Source of the DNA: an uncultured Eubacteriales bacterium
GTDB taxonomy: Bacteria > Bacillota > Clostridia > Lachnospirales > Lachnospiraceae
Length of the DNA stretch: 44,335 nucleotides
Reading direction: 5' to 3'
Assembly (NCBI GenBank): GCA_900317095.1
Contig: ONFL01000007.1
Span: 1 to 44,335, forward strand
The notes under the pieces are model-generated. The model saw only the letters and a program-made list of their open reading frames with translations. It was not told the origin of the DNA and did not search any database. Made by a program: the position numbers and the translations under genes. Positions 24,430 through 32,381 of this stretch are shown here, piece by piece (within the stretch, counting starts at the first letter, position 1; every line of letters starts with the position of its first letter).

Positions 24430-24483
24430 CTGTCCTCATCCTCCTGTGACAACGAAACGCGCTGTGCGGGTTTCCCGCATATT

Positions 24484-24513
24484 AAAAAGCCGCTGAAGTA
24501 TCTCTTCAGCGGC
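24484..24513 (-). terminator. Riboswitch-controlled terminator before ribD
   Basis: A 10-base-pair stem (24489-24498 with 24504-24513), 5-base loop, followed by five T on the minus strand (24488-24484). It lies between the FMN aptamer and ribD, so FMN binding should favour this hairpin and stop transcription. A small TGCGGG/CCCGCA hairpin (24465-24479) follows before the ribosome binding site. Confidence 0.93.
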
Positions 24514-24566
24514 AAATCACTCAAAATCATGCCTGTCCCGGCACAAAGCCGCACAAACACACCTTC

Positions 24567-24679
24567 GCTCTTCTTCCATCCAGACTTTACTGTCGGTACC
24601 GGAATCACACCGGTTCATACCTGAAAGGCTCGCGGACTTTACCGCCGGTCGGGAAACGAACCCTGCCCTGAAGATCTTT
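24567..24679 (-). ncRNA. FMN riboswitch (RFN element)
   Basis: The minus strand contains the RFN consensus in order: 'TCTTCAGGGCAGGG', 'TCCCGACCGGCGGTAAA', 'GTCCGCGAGCC', 'TGATTCCGGTACCGACAGT' and 'AAAGTCTGGATGGAAGAAG'. The ends pair to form P1 (TCTTC with GAAGA). It senses FMN in the nascent ribD transcript and acts through the terminator at 24484-24513, so the operon is shut off when FMN is plentiful. Confidence 0.97.
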
Positions 24680-24694
24680 ATTCAATTCTTGTCT

Positions 24695-24723
24695 AGTATA
24701 ACTCATTTATGCACATATGACAA
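24695..24723 (-). promoter_or_regulatory. Sigma-A promoter of the riboflavin operon
   Basis: On the minus strand: -35 TTGTCA (24723-24718), 17-base spacer, -10 TATACT (24700-24695). It lies 7 bases after the stop of the AAA ATPase gene, with no terminator between, so read-through from that gene would also face the riboswitch. Confidence 0.85.
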
Positions 24724-24729
24724 GCATTT

Positions 24730-25851
24730 TCATTTCTTTTCCCCCGGTTTTTCCAGAGTATTTGCGGCATCATCAACAAGATCATCCAGGGTGATCTTCA
24801 TCATATCCGCACTCTGCGGCTGATCCATCTTGGCCAGTCTCCCTGCCTGGTTTGTAATAATATCTTCAAATAGATTACGCACCTCTCTGGCATTGGCAAA
24901 ATTCCTGGTATTTACAAGTTTTTTAGCGGCAATCATACCGCGCACCTGCTCCTGGACACCATCGTCGAGCACATAGTCATAGCGGCTGCAGTTCTGCAGG
25001 AAGATCTGCTCCAGTTCATCGATACTGTAATCCGGAAATTCTATATACTTGTTAAACCTGGATTTAAGACCGGGATTGCTTTCAATAAATTTCTTCATGG
25101 GTTCTGTATAACCTGCCACGATGACAACAAAATCTTCCCGCTTATCCTCCATGGCCTTAAGGATAGTATCGATCGCTTCCTGGCCGAAGGGGTCATCTTT
25201 CTCTGAAAGAGAATAAGCCTCGTCTATGAACAGAATGCCCCCCTGCGCCTTTTTGATCTGCTCCTGGGTCTTGATTGCCGTCTGTCCTACATAGCCGGCA
25301 ACCAGACCTGACCTGTCAACTTCAATAAGCTGTCCTTTCGATAAGACCCCTATCTGTTTATAAAGCCGGGCCAGCAGACGGGCTACCGTGGTCTTCCCGG
25401 TACCGGGATTTCCCGTGAAAACAAGATGAAGAGAAACCGGAACCGATTTCAGGCCCTGATCCTTTCTCAGCTTCTGAACCTTTACAAAATCGACCAGCTC
25501 CTTCACGTCATGTTTTATGGCATCAAGCCCGATCATCTCCTCCAGCTCCACCATGGGATCTTTCTCAGGCACTTTTTCCTGCTCTGTCTGCGCCCTGGTC
25601 TCCTCCTGCGTTTTGCTGACGCCGCTCTGCCCGCCTTCCTGTTCCTCAGAGAAAACTTTCTTTGCCTGTCCCAGCGCTTCCCTGGCATGCCGGACAGCAT
25701 CGTCCGCAGAAGATTCATCACTGGCAGCATCCGCGGCCGGCGCGGGTGTAAAAAAGTCATCATACATACTGCTGAGTGTTTCTTTCTGCAGCCTGGTAAT
25801 TTTCATGATTTCCTGCATGGTCTTTTCCGGGTCATATTTTCTTCGGCTCAT
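24730..25851 (-). CDS. AAA+ ATPase, CbxX/CfxQ (SpoVK-like) family
   Basis: A 373-residue protein. Residues about 35-98 are low-complexity and rich in Ala, Glu and Gln, probably disordered. The AAA domain begins near residue 100 ('ELEEMIGLDAIKHDVKELVD') and has Walker A 'GNPGTGKT' (147-154), an aromatic pore-loop candidate in 'AGYVGQ', Walker B 'ILFIDE' (206-211), 'VIVAGY' sensor 1 and an Arg finger in 'GLKSRF' (Arg265). Relatives include Rubisco activase CbxX, sporulation SpoVK and the EccA of type VII secretion; none of their partners is nearby, so the substrate is unknown. GAGGAA precedes the ATG; promoter at 25905-25934. Confidence 0.88.
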   Translation of the reverse strand: MSRRKYDPEKTMQEIMKITRLQKETLSSMYDDFFTPAPAADAASDESSADDAVRHAREALGQAKKVFSEEQEGGQSGVSKTQEETRAQTEQEKVPEKDPMVELEEMIGLDAIKHDVKELVDFVKVQKLRKDQGLKSVPVSLHLVFTGNPGTGKTTVARLLARLYKQIGVLSKGQLIEVDRSGLVAGYVGQTAIKTQEQIKKAQGGILFIDEAYSLSEKDDPFGQEAIDTILKAMEDKREDFVVIVAGYTEPMKKFIESNPGLKSRFNKYIEFPDYSIDELEQIFLQNCSRYDYVLDDGVQEQVRGMIAAKKLVNTRNFANAREVRNLFEDIITNQAGRLAKMDQPQSADMMKITLDDLVDDAANTLEKPGEKK

Positions 25852-25904
25852 TTTTTATTCCTCGTCTATATTACTTAGGCTGGCAATTTCTGTTCTTTTA
25901 AGTT

Positions 25905-25934
25905 ATTATACAATAAGTCCGGCTGAGACTGCAA
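25905..25934 (-). promoter_or_regulatory. Sigma-A promoter of the AAA ATPase gene
   Basis: On the minus strand: -35 TTGCAG (25934-25929), 18-base spacer, -10 TATAAT (25910-25905). The -35 lies in the loop of the inverted repeat at 25919-25944. Confidence 0.65.
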
Positions 25935-25944
25935 CTTCAGCCGG
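25919..25944. promoter_or_regulatory. Inverted repeat between the AAA ATPase and galactokinase-like genes
   Basis: CCGGCTGA (25919-25926) and TCAGCCGG (25937-25944) form perfect 8-base arms around a 10-base centre. It surrounds the -35 of the AAA ATPase promoter and sits 31 bases upstream of the divergent kinase ATG, so it could be a shared operator or a leader hairpin. No T run follows on either strand. Confidence 0.5.
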
Positions 25945-25975
25945 GTATAAGGCCAGCCAGATTTTGGAGGATTTT

Positions 25976-27304
25976 ATGCGTATAGACCGATTGGAAAATA
26001 TGATCACTGCCGGGCAGGCCGTACAGATGCTGTCTGATATGTACGGCCCTGAGGAACAGAAGAATGCCCAAAAGCGTTTTATTCAGACCGCACAGGAGTT
26101 TATACATTTTTTCGGAGAAAAGGATTTTACTTTTTTCTCTTCTCCGGCGCGCACTGAGATCATCGGCAATCACACAGACCATAACGGAGGAAAAGTACTT
26201 GCCGGCAGTATTCAGCTGGACTGCCTGGCCGCGGCTGCTCCCAATGGTCTTTCCATTATCCGGATAATCAGCTGCAATCACAAAAAGGATAAACCTCTGA
26301 AGATCACGATCCATCTGGACAATCTCAGCCCCGGCAAGAAGTTTTCAGGATCTGCTCAGCTTCTGAAAGGGGTCATCTATAAAATGCAGAAATCCGGATA
26401 TAGATGCGGGGGCTTCGATGCCTATATAGACAGTACGGTTCCGGGCGGATCAGGACTCAGTTCCTCCGCTTCCTTCGAGATGCTGATCTGCGCGGTGATA
26501 GATTATTTCTTCAATAAGAATTCAGGAAACATAGAAAACTGGGCAAAATGTGGAATGTATGCGGAGAACGTATACTGGAAAAAGAGCTCCGGCCTGATGG
26601 ACCAGCTGGCCTGCGCGCACGGCGGCATAACACAGTTCGATTTTAAGGATCCCGCCAGTGTCGCGTTCAGCCCGGTACTGACTGACGGCCGGGACCCTTT
26701 CCGGAGTATGGGGCTTTCTCTGGTTATTGTACCTACCGGCTCCAGTCATGCCTCTTTGAACAAAGCCTATTCTTCCATCACGGAAGATATGCTGCGGGTC
26801 AGTGAATTCTTTGATAAGAGTATGCTCTGCCATATCAGTGAGGAGGATGTGATCCGCTCTGCCCCCGATGTCCGCAAGAGCTGCGGCGACAGAGCCCTGC
26901 TGCGCGCTCTTCATTTCTTTGAGGAAAACAAACGGGTATCTGCGGCTTCGCCTGCCCTGCGCTCTGCAGACCGGCAGAAATTTCTCTCTCTCATCCGCGC
27001 GTCCGGAGACTCTTCCTGGAAATGGCTTCAGAACTGTTATCTGCCGGAACATCCCCGAAAGCAGAATATACCCTCCATTCTGGCACTTACAGAACTCTTT
27101 ATCAGCAGCTGCTGCTCCGGAAACGGCGCATGCAGAGTCCACGGCGGCGGTTTTGCAGGTGTGATCGCTGCTTATATTCCTGAAGACAAGACGGATACAT
27201 ATCTGGATTTTATTGCAGAACAGACAGGCGGCAGATACGCCTTTCGTGTTCACATTCGTCCATGGGGAACCGGTGCGATCCCATTCTCTCAGGAGCACTG
27301 CTGA
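25976..27304 (+). CDS. Galactokinase-family protein (GHMP kinase)
   Basis: A 442-residue GHMP kinase. The galactokinase signature is present but altered: 'ARTEIIGNHTDHNGG' (residues 58-72), where standard enzymes have GEHTDY. The phosphate-binding loop 'PGGSGLSSSASFEM', the catalytic-Asp motif 'GLMDQLACAHGG' and motif 3 'VHGGGFAGVIAAY' follow in order. It should phosphorylate a sugar, galactose being the default guess, but there is no galT, galE or transporter nearby. GGAGG lies 5 bases before the ATG at 25976; the open frame continues far upstream but overlaps the divergent ATPase and is not coding. It is the second of only two plus-strand genes in the window and appears monocistronic. Confidence 0.85.
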   Translation: MRIDRLENMITAGQAVQMLSDMYGPEEQKNAQKRFIQTAQEFIHFFGEKDFTFFSSPARTEIIGNHTDHNGGKVLAGSIQLDCLAAAAPNGLSIIRIISCNHKKDKPLKITIHLDNLSPGKKFSGSAQLLKGVIYKMQKSGYRCGGFDAYIDSTVPGGSGLSSSASFEMLICAVIDYFFNKNSGNIENWAKCGMYAENVYWKKSSGLMDQLACAHGGITQFDFKDPASVAFSPVLTDGRDPFRSMGLSLVIVPTGSSHASLNKAYSSITEDMLRVSEFFDKSMLCHISEEDVIRSAPDVRKSCGDRALLRALHFFEENKRVSAASPALRSADRQKFLSLIRASGDSSWKWLQNCYLPEHPRKQNIPSILALTELFISSCCSGNGACRVHGGGFAGVIAAYIPEDKTDTYLDFIAEQTGGRYAFRVHIRPWGTGAIPFSQEHC

Positions 27305-27346
27305 CCTTTGCCCCTGCTATTGCCCAAGGTCCGCGCCCTCCGTCAG

Positions 27347-27391
27347 AAAAAAACAAAGGCCAGACCCTCTTTCAAGGTCCGGCCTTTGTTT
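27347..27391 (-). terminator. Terminator of the rimP-nusA-infB operon (possibly bidirectional)
   Basis: A long stem (27351-27361 with 27381-27391, plus inner GACC/GGTC) with one mismatch. On the minus strand it is followed by a T run (27353-27347); on the plus strand by TTTGTTTACTT, so it may also stop the convergent galactokinase-like gene. Nothing else is seen in 27305-27346. Confidence 0.88.
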
Positions 27392-27416
27392 ACTTATATC
27401 TGCACATCTCGCGCGT

Positions 27417-29807
27417 CTATTGCTGTTCTGACTCTCCTTCTTCCTCGCTTTCGGTTTCATAAACCGCTGCATTCTGCGCGGCAGTCTCCAGCTTTTCGGA
27501 AGGATCTACCCGGACAACCCGAATGCCGTCATTGGTATTGAAAGCTACCGTATCTACGACTCTATGGTGTTCGTTATCATAAATAACAAAATTCATGCCG
27601 ATCTTCTTGACGGCGTATTCGACTCCGTCTATTCTTACCGAGCAGGTAAGATAGCCGCCGCTGTTGCCGCCGGCGCCGCTCTTGCCTCCCTGACTCATTA
27701 CAGCATACTCTGTTCCGTCCGGAAGTGTTCCGCTGCTGGTCAGCTCTTCTATTCCAATTTCCGAATCTGTATCTCCCGGCTGCCTGAGCACACCGTAGTA
27801 GCTGTAGCGGAAATGCGCTCTGGGGCTCTTTTCAAAGCCCAGCGCCTTCAGCGCCTGCTCATTCTCAAATGTGAATTTCCGGCTGGCATCATCACGGACC
27901 GCAACCAGAACGCTGTACTGCGGATCATTCTTCAGAAGAGACAGGTAAGTATTCAGGTCTGTGACCTTCAGGCTCATATCTCCTGTAACAGCGCCGATAT
28001 CATAGCTGTTTCCGGATTTACCCGTTACAGAAGCGTCAAGCTCTATATTCTTGTACCCGGTCTGCGAAAGATCTATATCGCCCTCCCATGTTCCGGATTC
28101 ACTGCCCTTTTCCAGTGAGGTGCTGACCGCATACTCTTCGCTGTCCATGTCCTTCACCTTAACATCTGCAGATTTAATCTTCTCATAGATATTCTCTATA
28201 TCAGATATCTGAACATGAAGCGTATTTTCATCAGTCAGGCTGACATCGACCTGTGCGTCAGGCGCCATTCCCACCGCTTCCTGCATCTGATCACTGTAGC
28301 CGTCCATATCGGAAAGTTTTTCCATAAAAGGAGAACGGCGGCTTATCTCAGCGGAAAGCTTGTCGAAGCCCAGCTGCTCGGCCAGTGTCTGCTCAGAAGA
28401 GAACAGATTTGTACCCAGGCCCAGACGATTGCCCTCTATCTCGGCCCCCAGTGCCGCAAGTGTAGTAGGGAAATTGTCCAGAGTAGTATACTGCCGTTCT
28501 GTCTTTATCTGTGGTTGCACGGCGCTGTTTATGTAGGCGGTATATGTGCGGCGGTTGTAATCATCCGCTACATTATCGCAGAAATCGGAATCCATCGTCA
28601 GATGGTCTCCATTTATAACAATTGTGGTGTCTTTATAAAAGTCCTGCTGCTGGATCCACTTAATAAACTCTGCTGTCTGCCGGCTTGAGCAGGCCATAAC
28701 ATTCGCGTACTGATCCGCCCCGAATGTATCCGGGCAGAGATCGCACTTGTAGCCGTCTTCAAAATGTGTATCCACAGTCAGGATCGTCAGGTTGAAGGGC
28801 TTGTCATCCGCGGCAAGCTTCTGCAGGTCTTCCCTGGCGAACTGAAAGAGCTTCTGGTCTTCAAAACCCCAGAATACATAATATCCCTGCGGTATTCTTC
28901 CGCTGTCCATGGCCTCATTATAATCGTTGATCGTATAATTGCCATGCTGCGTAAAATAAAGGCGCCGGCCTCCGAATGTGGCGTCTGATCCCAGCAGGAA
29001 CTCCTGCTGATAACCCTCTTTCTTAAGAATGTCCCCCAGCGTGGTAACACCTGAAAAGAATGACTTCTGGGTATTCATATTGTTGAAAGAGCCTCGGGTA
29101 TCCGAAAATTCATCTCCGAATTCGACCTTCATCGGCAGACCGCTTGTCTGTCCGAACAGGGCTGCCATCGTATAGGTAGATCCGGGCAGCACCATGGCAC
29201 CATTGAGTTTGTTTTTATCTCCTGAAAAGTTCTCATTCTCCTCGGAAATCTTTGTAAGTTCCGGGATGACGTCCTGATCAAAGGCTCCTCCGTCGGCCTT
29301 ATCGGAGTATGTCATCTCCATGGATTCCATGTAAATGTAGATCAGATTTCTCTTTTTGGCGGGAAATGTGATGGATGCCTGAGCAGGATCCCGGTAATTG
29401 TCTTCAATGAATGTTGAGCTGTCGAACTCATTTTTCAGATAATCCCCCAGCGCAAGCCTGTTCCAGGAAAAAACCAGTACGACCACAATGACAACGCAGG
29501 CACCGATCCGCTCCAGGTGAAGCAATCTGCGATAGGCGTCCTGCCTGCTGCTCAGTTTTTTTCCGAAAATAATGGCGATAACAAGCGCGATCGCTGCCGG
29601 AATCAGTGTATGGAGCAGCCCGCTCTGGATCATTCCATTGCCGGTACCTTCCAGAGGCGCGTTCAGATGATAAATTATCTCATCAAGTGTCAGTCCCTTC
29701 CAGGTTGAAAATCCCCATATTGCAAATGAACAAAGCAGTACGGCAAAAACCAGCAATATGATCCCGACGATCGTCCCTGCAGTATGTTTATTCTTTTTTT
29801 GTTTCAC
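27417..29807 (-). CDS. Membrane phosphoglycerol transferase / LTA synthase-like sulfatase-family protein
   Basis: A 796-residue protein with three N-terminal membrane helices (about residues 12-34, 61-82, 101-120) and an extracellular alkaline-phosphatase-fold domain (about 150-490). Catalytic candidates are Glu161 ('YIYMESME'), Thr211 or Thr213 in 'PGSTYTMAALFGQTSGLPM', His348 and Asp401-His402 in 'INGDHLTM'. The 'STYTMAAL' block resembles OpgB/MdoB phosphoglycerol transferases more than LtaS. It would transfer glycerol phosphate from phosphatidylglycerol to an envelope glycan or teichoic acid. Beyond residue 515 is a beta-sandwich-like region and then (about 630-760) a segment resembling ILEI/PANDER domains. 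The tail is Glu-rich. Start is GTG with AGGTGA upstream, 10 bases after the previous stop; last gene of the nusA operon. Confidence 0.82.
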   Translation of the reverse strand: MKQKKNKHTAGTIVGIILLVFAVLLCSFAIWGFSTWKGLTLDEIIYHLNAPLEGTGNGMIQSGLLHTLIPAAIALVIAIIFGKKLSSRQDAYRRLLHLERIGACVVIVVVLVFSWNRLALGDYLKNEFDSSTFIEDNYRDPAQASITFPAKKRNLIYIYMESMEMTYSDKADGGAFDQDVIPELTKISEENENFSGDKNKLNGAMVLPGSTYTMAALFGQTSGLPMKVEFGDEFSDTRGSFNNMNTQKSFFSGVTTLGDILKKEGYQQEFLLGSDATFGGRRLYFTQHGNYTINDYNEAMDSGRIPQGYYVFWGFEDQKLFQFAREDLQKLAADDKPFNLTILTVDTHFEDGYKCDLCPDTFGADQYANVMACSSRQTAEFIKWIQQQDFYKDTTIVINGDHLTMDSDFCDNVADDYNRRTYTAYINSAVQPQIKTERQYTTLDNFPTTLAALGAEIEGNRLGLGTNLFSSEQTLAEQLGFDKLSAEISRRSPFMEKLSDMDGYSDQMQEAVGMAPDAQVDVSLTDENTLHVQISDIENIYEKIKSADVKVKDMDSEEYAVSTSLEKGSESGTWEGDIDLSQTGYKNIELDASVTGKSGNSYDIGAVTGDMSLKVTDLNTYLSLLKNDPQYSVLVAVRDDASRKFTFENEQALKALGFEKSPRAHFRYSYYGVLRQPGDTDSEIGIEELTSSGTLPDGTEYAVMSQGGKSGAGGNSGGYLTCSVRIDGVEYAVKKIGMNFVIYDNEHHRVVDTVAFNTNDGIRVVRVDPSEKLETAAQNAAVYETESEEEGESEQQ

Positions 29808-29817
29808 GTAACATCAC

Positions 29818-31389
29818 CTAAATTTCCGAAAATATCTTTCTTGTTTCCTGGGTCAGATTCCGGATCAGCCCTTCAAGCTCATCCTGGTCCATATAAGAGC
29901 GGATCTCACATCCCGGACCGATTTTATATCTTCTTCTTCCCCCATCTGCAAAATATCCATCCAGTGCCCGGTATCCTCCCGCGTCTTCCTCTTCCTGCAG
30001 CAGGATCTGGGCGGCCAGCAGCTTAACAGTATATATTCCGTCCTTTACACTGGTCAGAATATCCAGGTAAAGGCCCTTCTTCTTCTCCCCAAGATAGGTA
30101 TAGGCCCTGGAATAAACGCTGGACACCTCTACGAACCTGGGCTTTCTCTCTTTGTAAAAATAAGGAAACTCCCCTTCCCAGCCGTCGGCGCGCAGGAGCT
30201 TCACAAAGATGTCCCGGACCTGCATATGCTTCTTCCTGTAAGCCATAGGCAGCGGATGCGGACGGTAACCCTCCGAGCAGCCTTCCAGAAGCTGCATGAG
30301 GTAATTATAAAATGATACAGACGAAAGTCCTGAAAGATACCAGATCCAAAATCTGCAGAATCCACGCCTGTCAGAATCTATCAGCTGAAGCTCTTCTTCC
30401 AGCGAACCCGTCCCGGCTTCCGCGGCAAGACGGACGGATAATTCCTGCTGCTGCCTGTCAAACGATAAGGCTGCGGCTGCATCCTCATCAAAATGCACAA
30501 GACTTATGGCAGGGCCGCTGATACTGGAAGGCAGCAGATAAAAAGCGAGCAGATCTTTTACCATCTTCAGAAACGGAAAATAATAAAGCTCTGTCTCATT
30601 AAGGCCTCTGCTTCCCAGGCAGTCTCTTTTCTCTGTCACACTTTCCAGCAAAGTAAATATCCTGCGCCAGGGAAGCTTATCCATCCTGTCAGGATCCAGT
30701 ACCGGATAAGACGCGTAACGGTAAAGGCTGACCCCGCCCTGCGCTTCTTCAAAACTGAAGGAACTTATATTCTTCTGATAAGGCCTGTCTGTCTGTCCAT
30801 TGACAAAACGGATCCGGCAGCGGGGACTGCGGGTGATCTTTACGTTTCCATCGTCGTCCCTTTCCTGCTCTGTCTCAAAATAACGTTCACCGGTCATCCT
30901 TGTCATACGGATCTGACGAGGATGACGTCCATCTTCAATTAGTATACCATCTAAGTCAAGTCCCAGCCGGAATGCCGCATTTTCTGCAACATCTATATGA
31001 AGCCGCCTGTTCTTGATAGTATAGGGAATTGTTTTATAGGGAAGGTAAGCAGGTATCTTCTCAAAGGCAAACCTTGTGTCACCTGAGAAATTTTCGCAAA
31101 AGCAATGATAGGACTGCAGATCGACCTTTATAGATGCTTTCTTTGTAAGATAACCGTGAACCAGCCGGGGTTCTATTTTCTCCAGCTCTGCGGGGTTTAT
31201 AAAAACAGAAAGCCTGCGAATCATATCGCAGGTTCCGCTGCTGAGCGCGAATTCTTGTGCCAGGGATAGATATTTCTCCCCCAGTTTATGAATCGCGTCT
31301 GCCCCGTCCTTCTTTTTCTCTCTATACTCCAGAAAAAGATCCGAAAGAATTTCGTATTCAACATCATAATGAAGAAGTTTTTCTTCCAT
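29818..31389 (-). CDS. Protein of unknown function between ribF and the phosphoglycerol transferase gene
   Basis: A 523-residue soluble-looking protein with no signal peptide or membrane helix. I recognise no domain. It is rich in aromatic and charged residues; stretches such as 'WIWYLSGLSSVSFYNYLMQL' and 'GWEGEFPYFYKERKPRFVEV' suggest a folded alpha/beta protein. Start is uncertain: ATG at 31389 lies 12 bases from AAAGGAG, ATG at 31398 lies 3 bases from it, and ATG at 31422 is possible. It lies 44 bases after ribF and 10 bases before the phosphoglycerol transferase gene, so it may share an envelope role, but this is only positional. Confidence 0.75.
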   Translation of the reverse strand: MEEKLLHYDVEYEILSDLFLEYREKKKDGADAIHKLGEKYLSLAQEFALSSGTCDMIRRLSVFINPAELEKIEPRLVHGYLTKKASIKVDLQSYHCFCENFSGDTRFAFEKIPAYLPYKTIPYTIKNRRLHIDVAENAAFRLGLDLDGILIEDGRHPRQIRMTRMTGERYFETEQERDDDGNVKITRSPRCRIRFVNGQTDRPYQKNISSFSFEEAQGGVSLYRYASYPVLDPDRMDKLPWRRIFTLLESVTEKRDCLGSRGLNETELYYFPFLKMVKDLLAFYLLPSSISGPAISLVHFDEDAAAALSFDRQQQELSVRLAAEAGTGSLEEELQLIDSDRRGFCRFWIWYLSGLSSVSFYNYLMQLLEGCSEGYRPHPLPMAYRKKHMQVRDIFVKLLRADGWEGEFPYFYKERKPRFVEVSSVYSRAYTYLGEKKKGLYLDILTSVKDGIYTVKLLAAQILLQEEEDAGGYRALDGYFADGGRRRYKIGPGCEIRSYMDQDELEGLIRNLTQETRKIFSEI

Positions 31390-31433
31390 CCGCGGCATGC
31401 GCTCCTTTAACCCATCTACCATTCGGGATATTA

Positions 31434-32363
31434 TTATAGATTTTTTTCAATAAAATACCTGCGGGCAGCCATTTCATCCAGCTTTACCTGCTCTCTTAAA
31501 GCCTGCAGGCTTTCAAAACGGATCTCCGCCCGCAGCCGCTTAAAAATTTCAACCCTTATCTGCCGGTCATAAAGATTTCCCTGATAATCAAAAATAAATG
31601 TTTCCGCATTTCTGGCATTGCCTGCCCCTACCGTTGGATTTGTTCCCACATTTGTAAGAGAGTTGTGTTCCAGACCATCAGGTGTCCGTGTCCGGGAAAC
31701 ATAGACGCCGTCCGGCGGAAGCAATTTATCGTCGGCGGGGATCAGATTTGCAGTCGGCATATTGACAGTCCGGCCGTTTCCCCGCCCTCTGTGGACGATC
31801 CCTTCAATAGAATAGGGTCGGCCTAGCAGTTCTGCGGCCATTTCCATCTGTCCCTGGCTGATCAGCTCACGGATCATGGTAGCGCTGATCTCCTGTTCTC
31901 CCACGCAGAGCTTGTGACAATGTTCCACTATATAACCATATTCGGCGGCTTTTTCCTGCAGAAGAGCCACATCACCTTTTCTCTGATAACCAAAACGAAA
32001 GTCATCTCCCACTACAATTGCCGACGCTCCGATATGCCCTGCCAGGATATCCCTTATGAAAGCTTCCGGCTGCATATGGGCAGTCTCTCTGGTAAAAGGG
32101 AATTCTATCAGTACATCCACGCCCAGCTTTTCTATCAGTTTCAATCTCTCGTCATGCGTGTAGATCAGCTTCTGTCTATGTCCGCTCAGCACATTGGCAG
32201 GATGAAAATTGAAGGTAAATATCACGGTCTGACAGCCTCTTTGTTTGTATTCCATCAGCTTGTCAAACAGGAGCTGATGGCCTCTGTGCAGGCCGTCGAA
32301 TTTACCAAGTGCCACAGCTGTGTGGTGCAGTTTAAGCTGCTCAACCCCATTGTGATATATCAT
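31434..32363 (-). CDS. ribF: Bifunctional riboflavin kinase / FAD synthetase
   Basis: A 309-residue enzyme turning riboflavin into FMN and then FAD. The N-terminal adenylyltransferase domain has 'GKFDGLHRGHQLL' with the HxGH motif (residues 26-29) and 'VGDDFRFGYQRKGDV'. The C-terminal riboflavin kinase domain begins near 'GIVHRGRGNGRTVNMPTANL', with the PTAN motif. It supplies cofactors for Rnf, Etf and LctD encoded elsewhere in the window, but it is in the nusA operon rather than under the FMN riboswitch. The ATG has AAAGGAG upstream and follows truB by 18 bases, a common arrangement in Firmicutes. Confidence 0.97.
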   Translation of the reverse strand: MIYHNGVEQLKLHHTAVALGKFDGLHRGHQLLFDKLMEYKQRGCQTVIFTFNFHPANVLSGHRQKLIYTHDERLKLIEKLGVDVLIEFPFTRETAHMQPEAFIRDILAGHIGASAIVVGDDFRFGYQRKGDVALLQEKAAEYGYIVEHCHKLCVGEQEISATMIRELISQGQMEMAAELLGRPYSIEGIVHRGRGNGRTVNMPTANLIPADDKLLPPDGVYVSRTRTPDGLEHNSLTNVGTNPTVGAGNARNAETFIFDYQGNLYDRQIRVEIFKRLRAEIRFESLQALREQVKLDEMAARRYFIEKNL

Positions 32364-32381
32364 ATCAGATGACTCCTTTGG

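Noticed and set aside
25517..25975. N-terminal extension of the galactokinase-like frame
   Set aside because: The extension overlaps the divergent AAA ATPase and its promoter; GGAGG precedes the ATG at 25976, where homology begins soon after.
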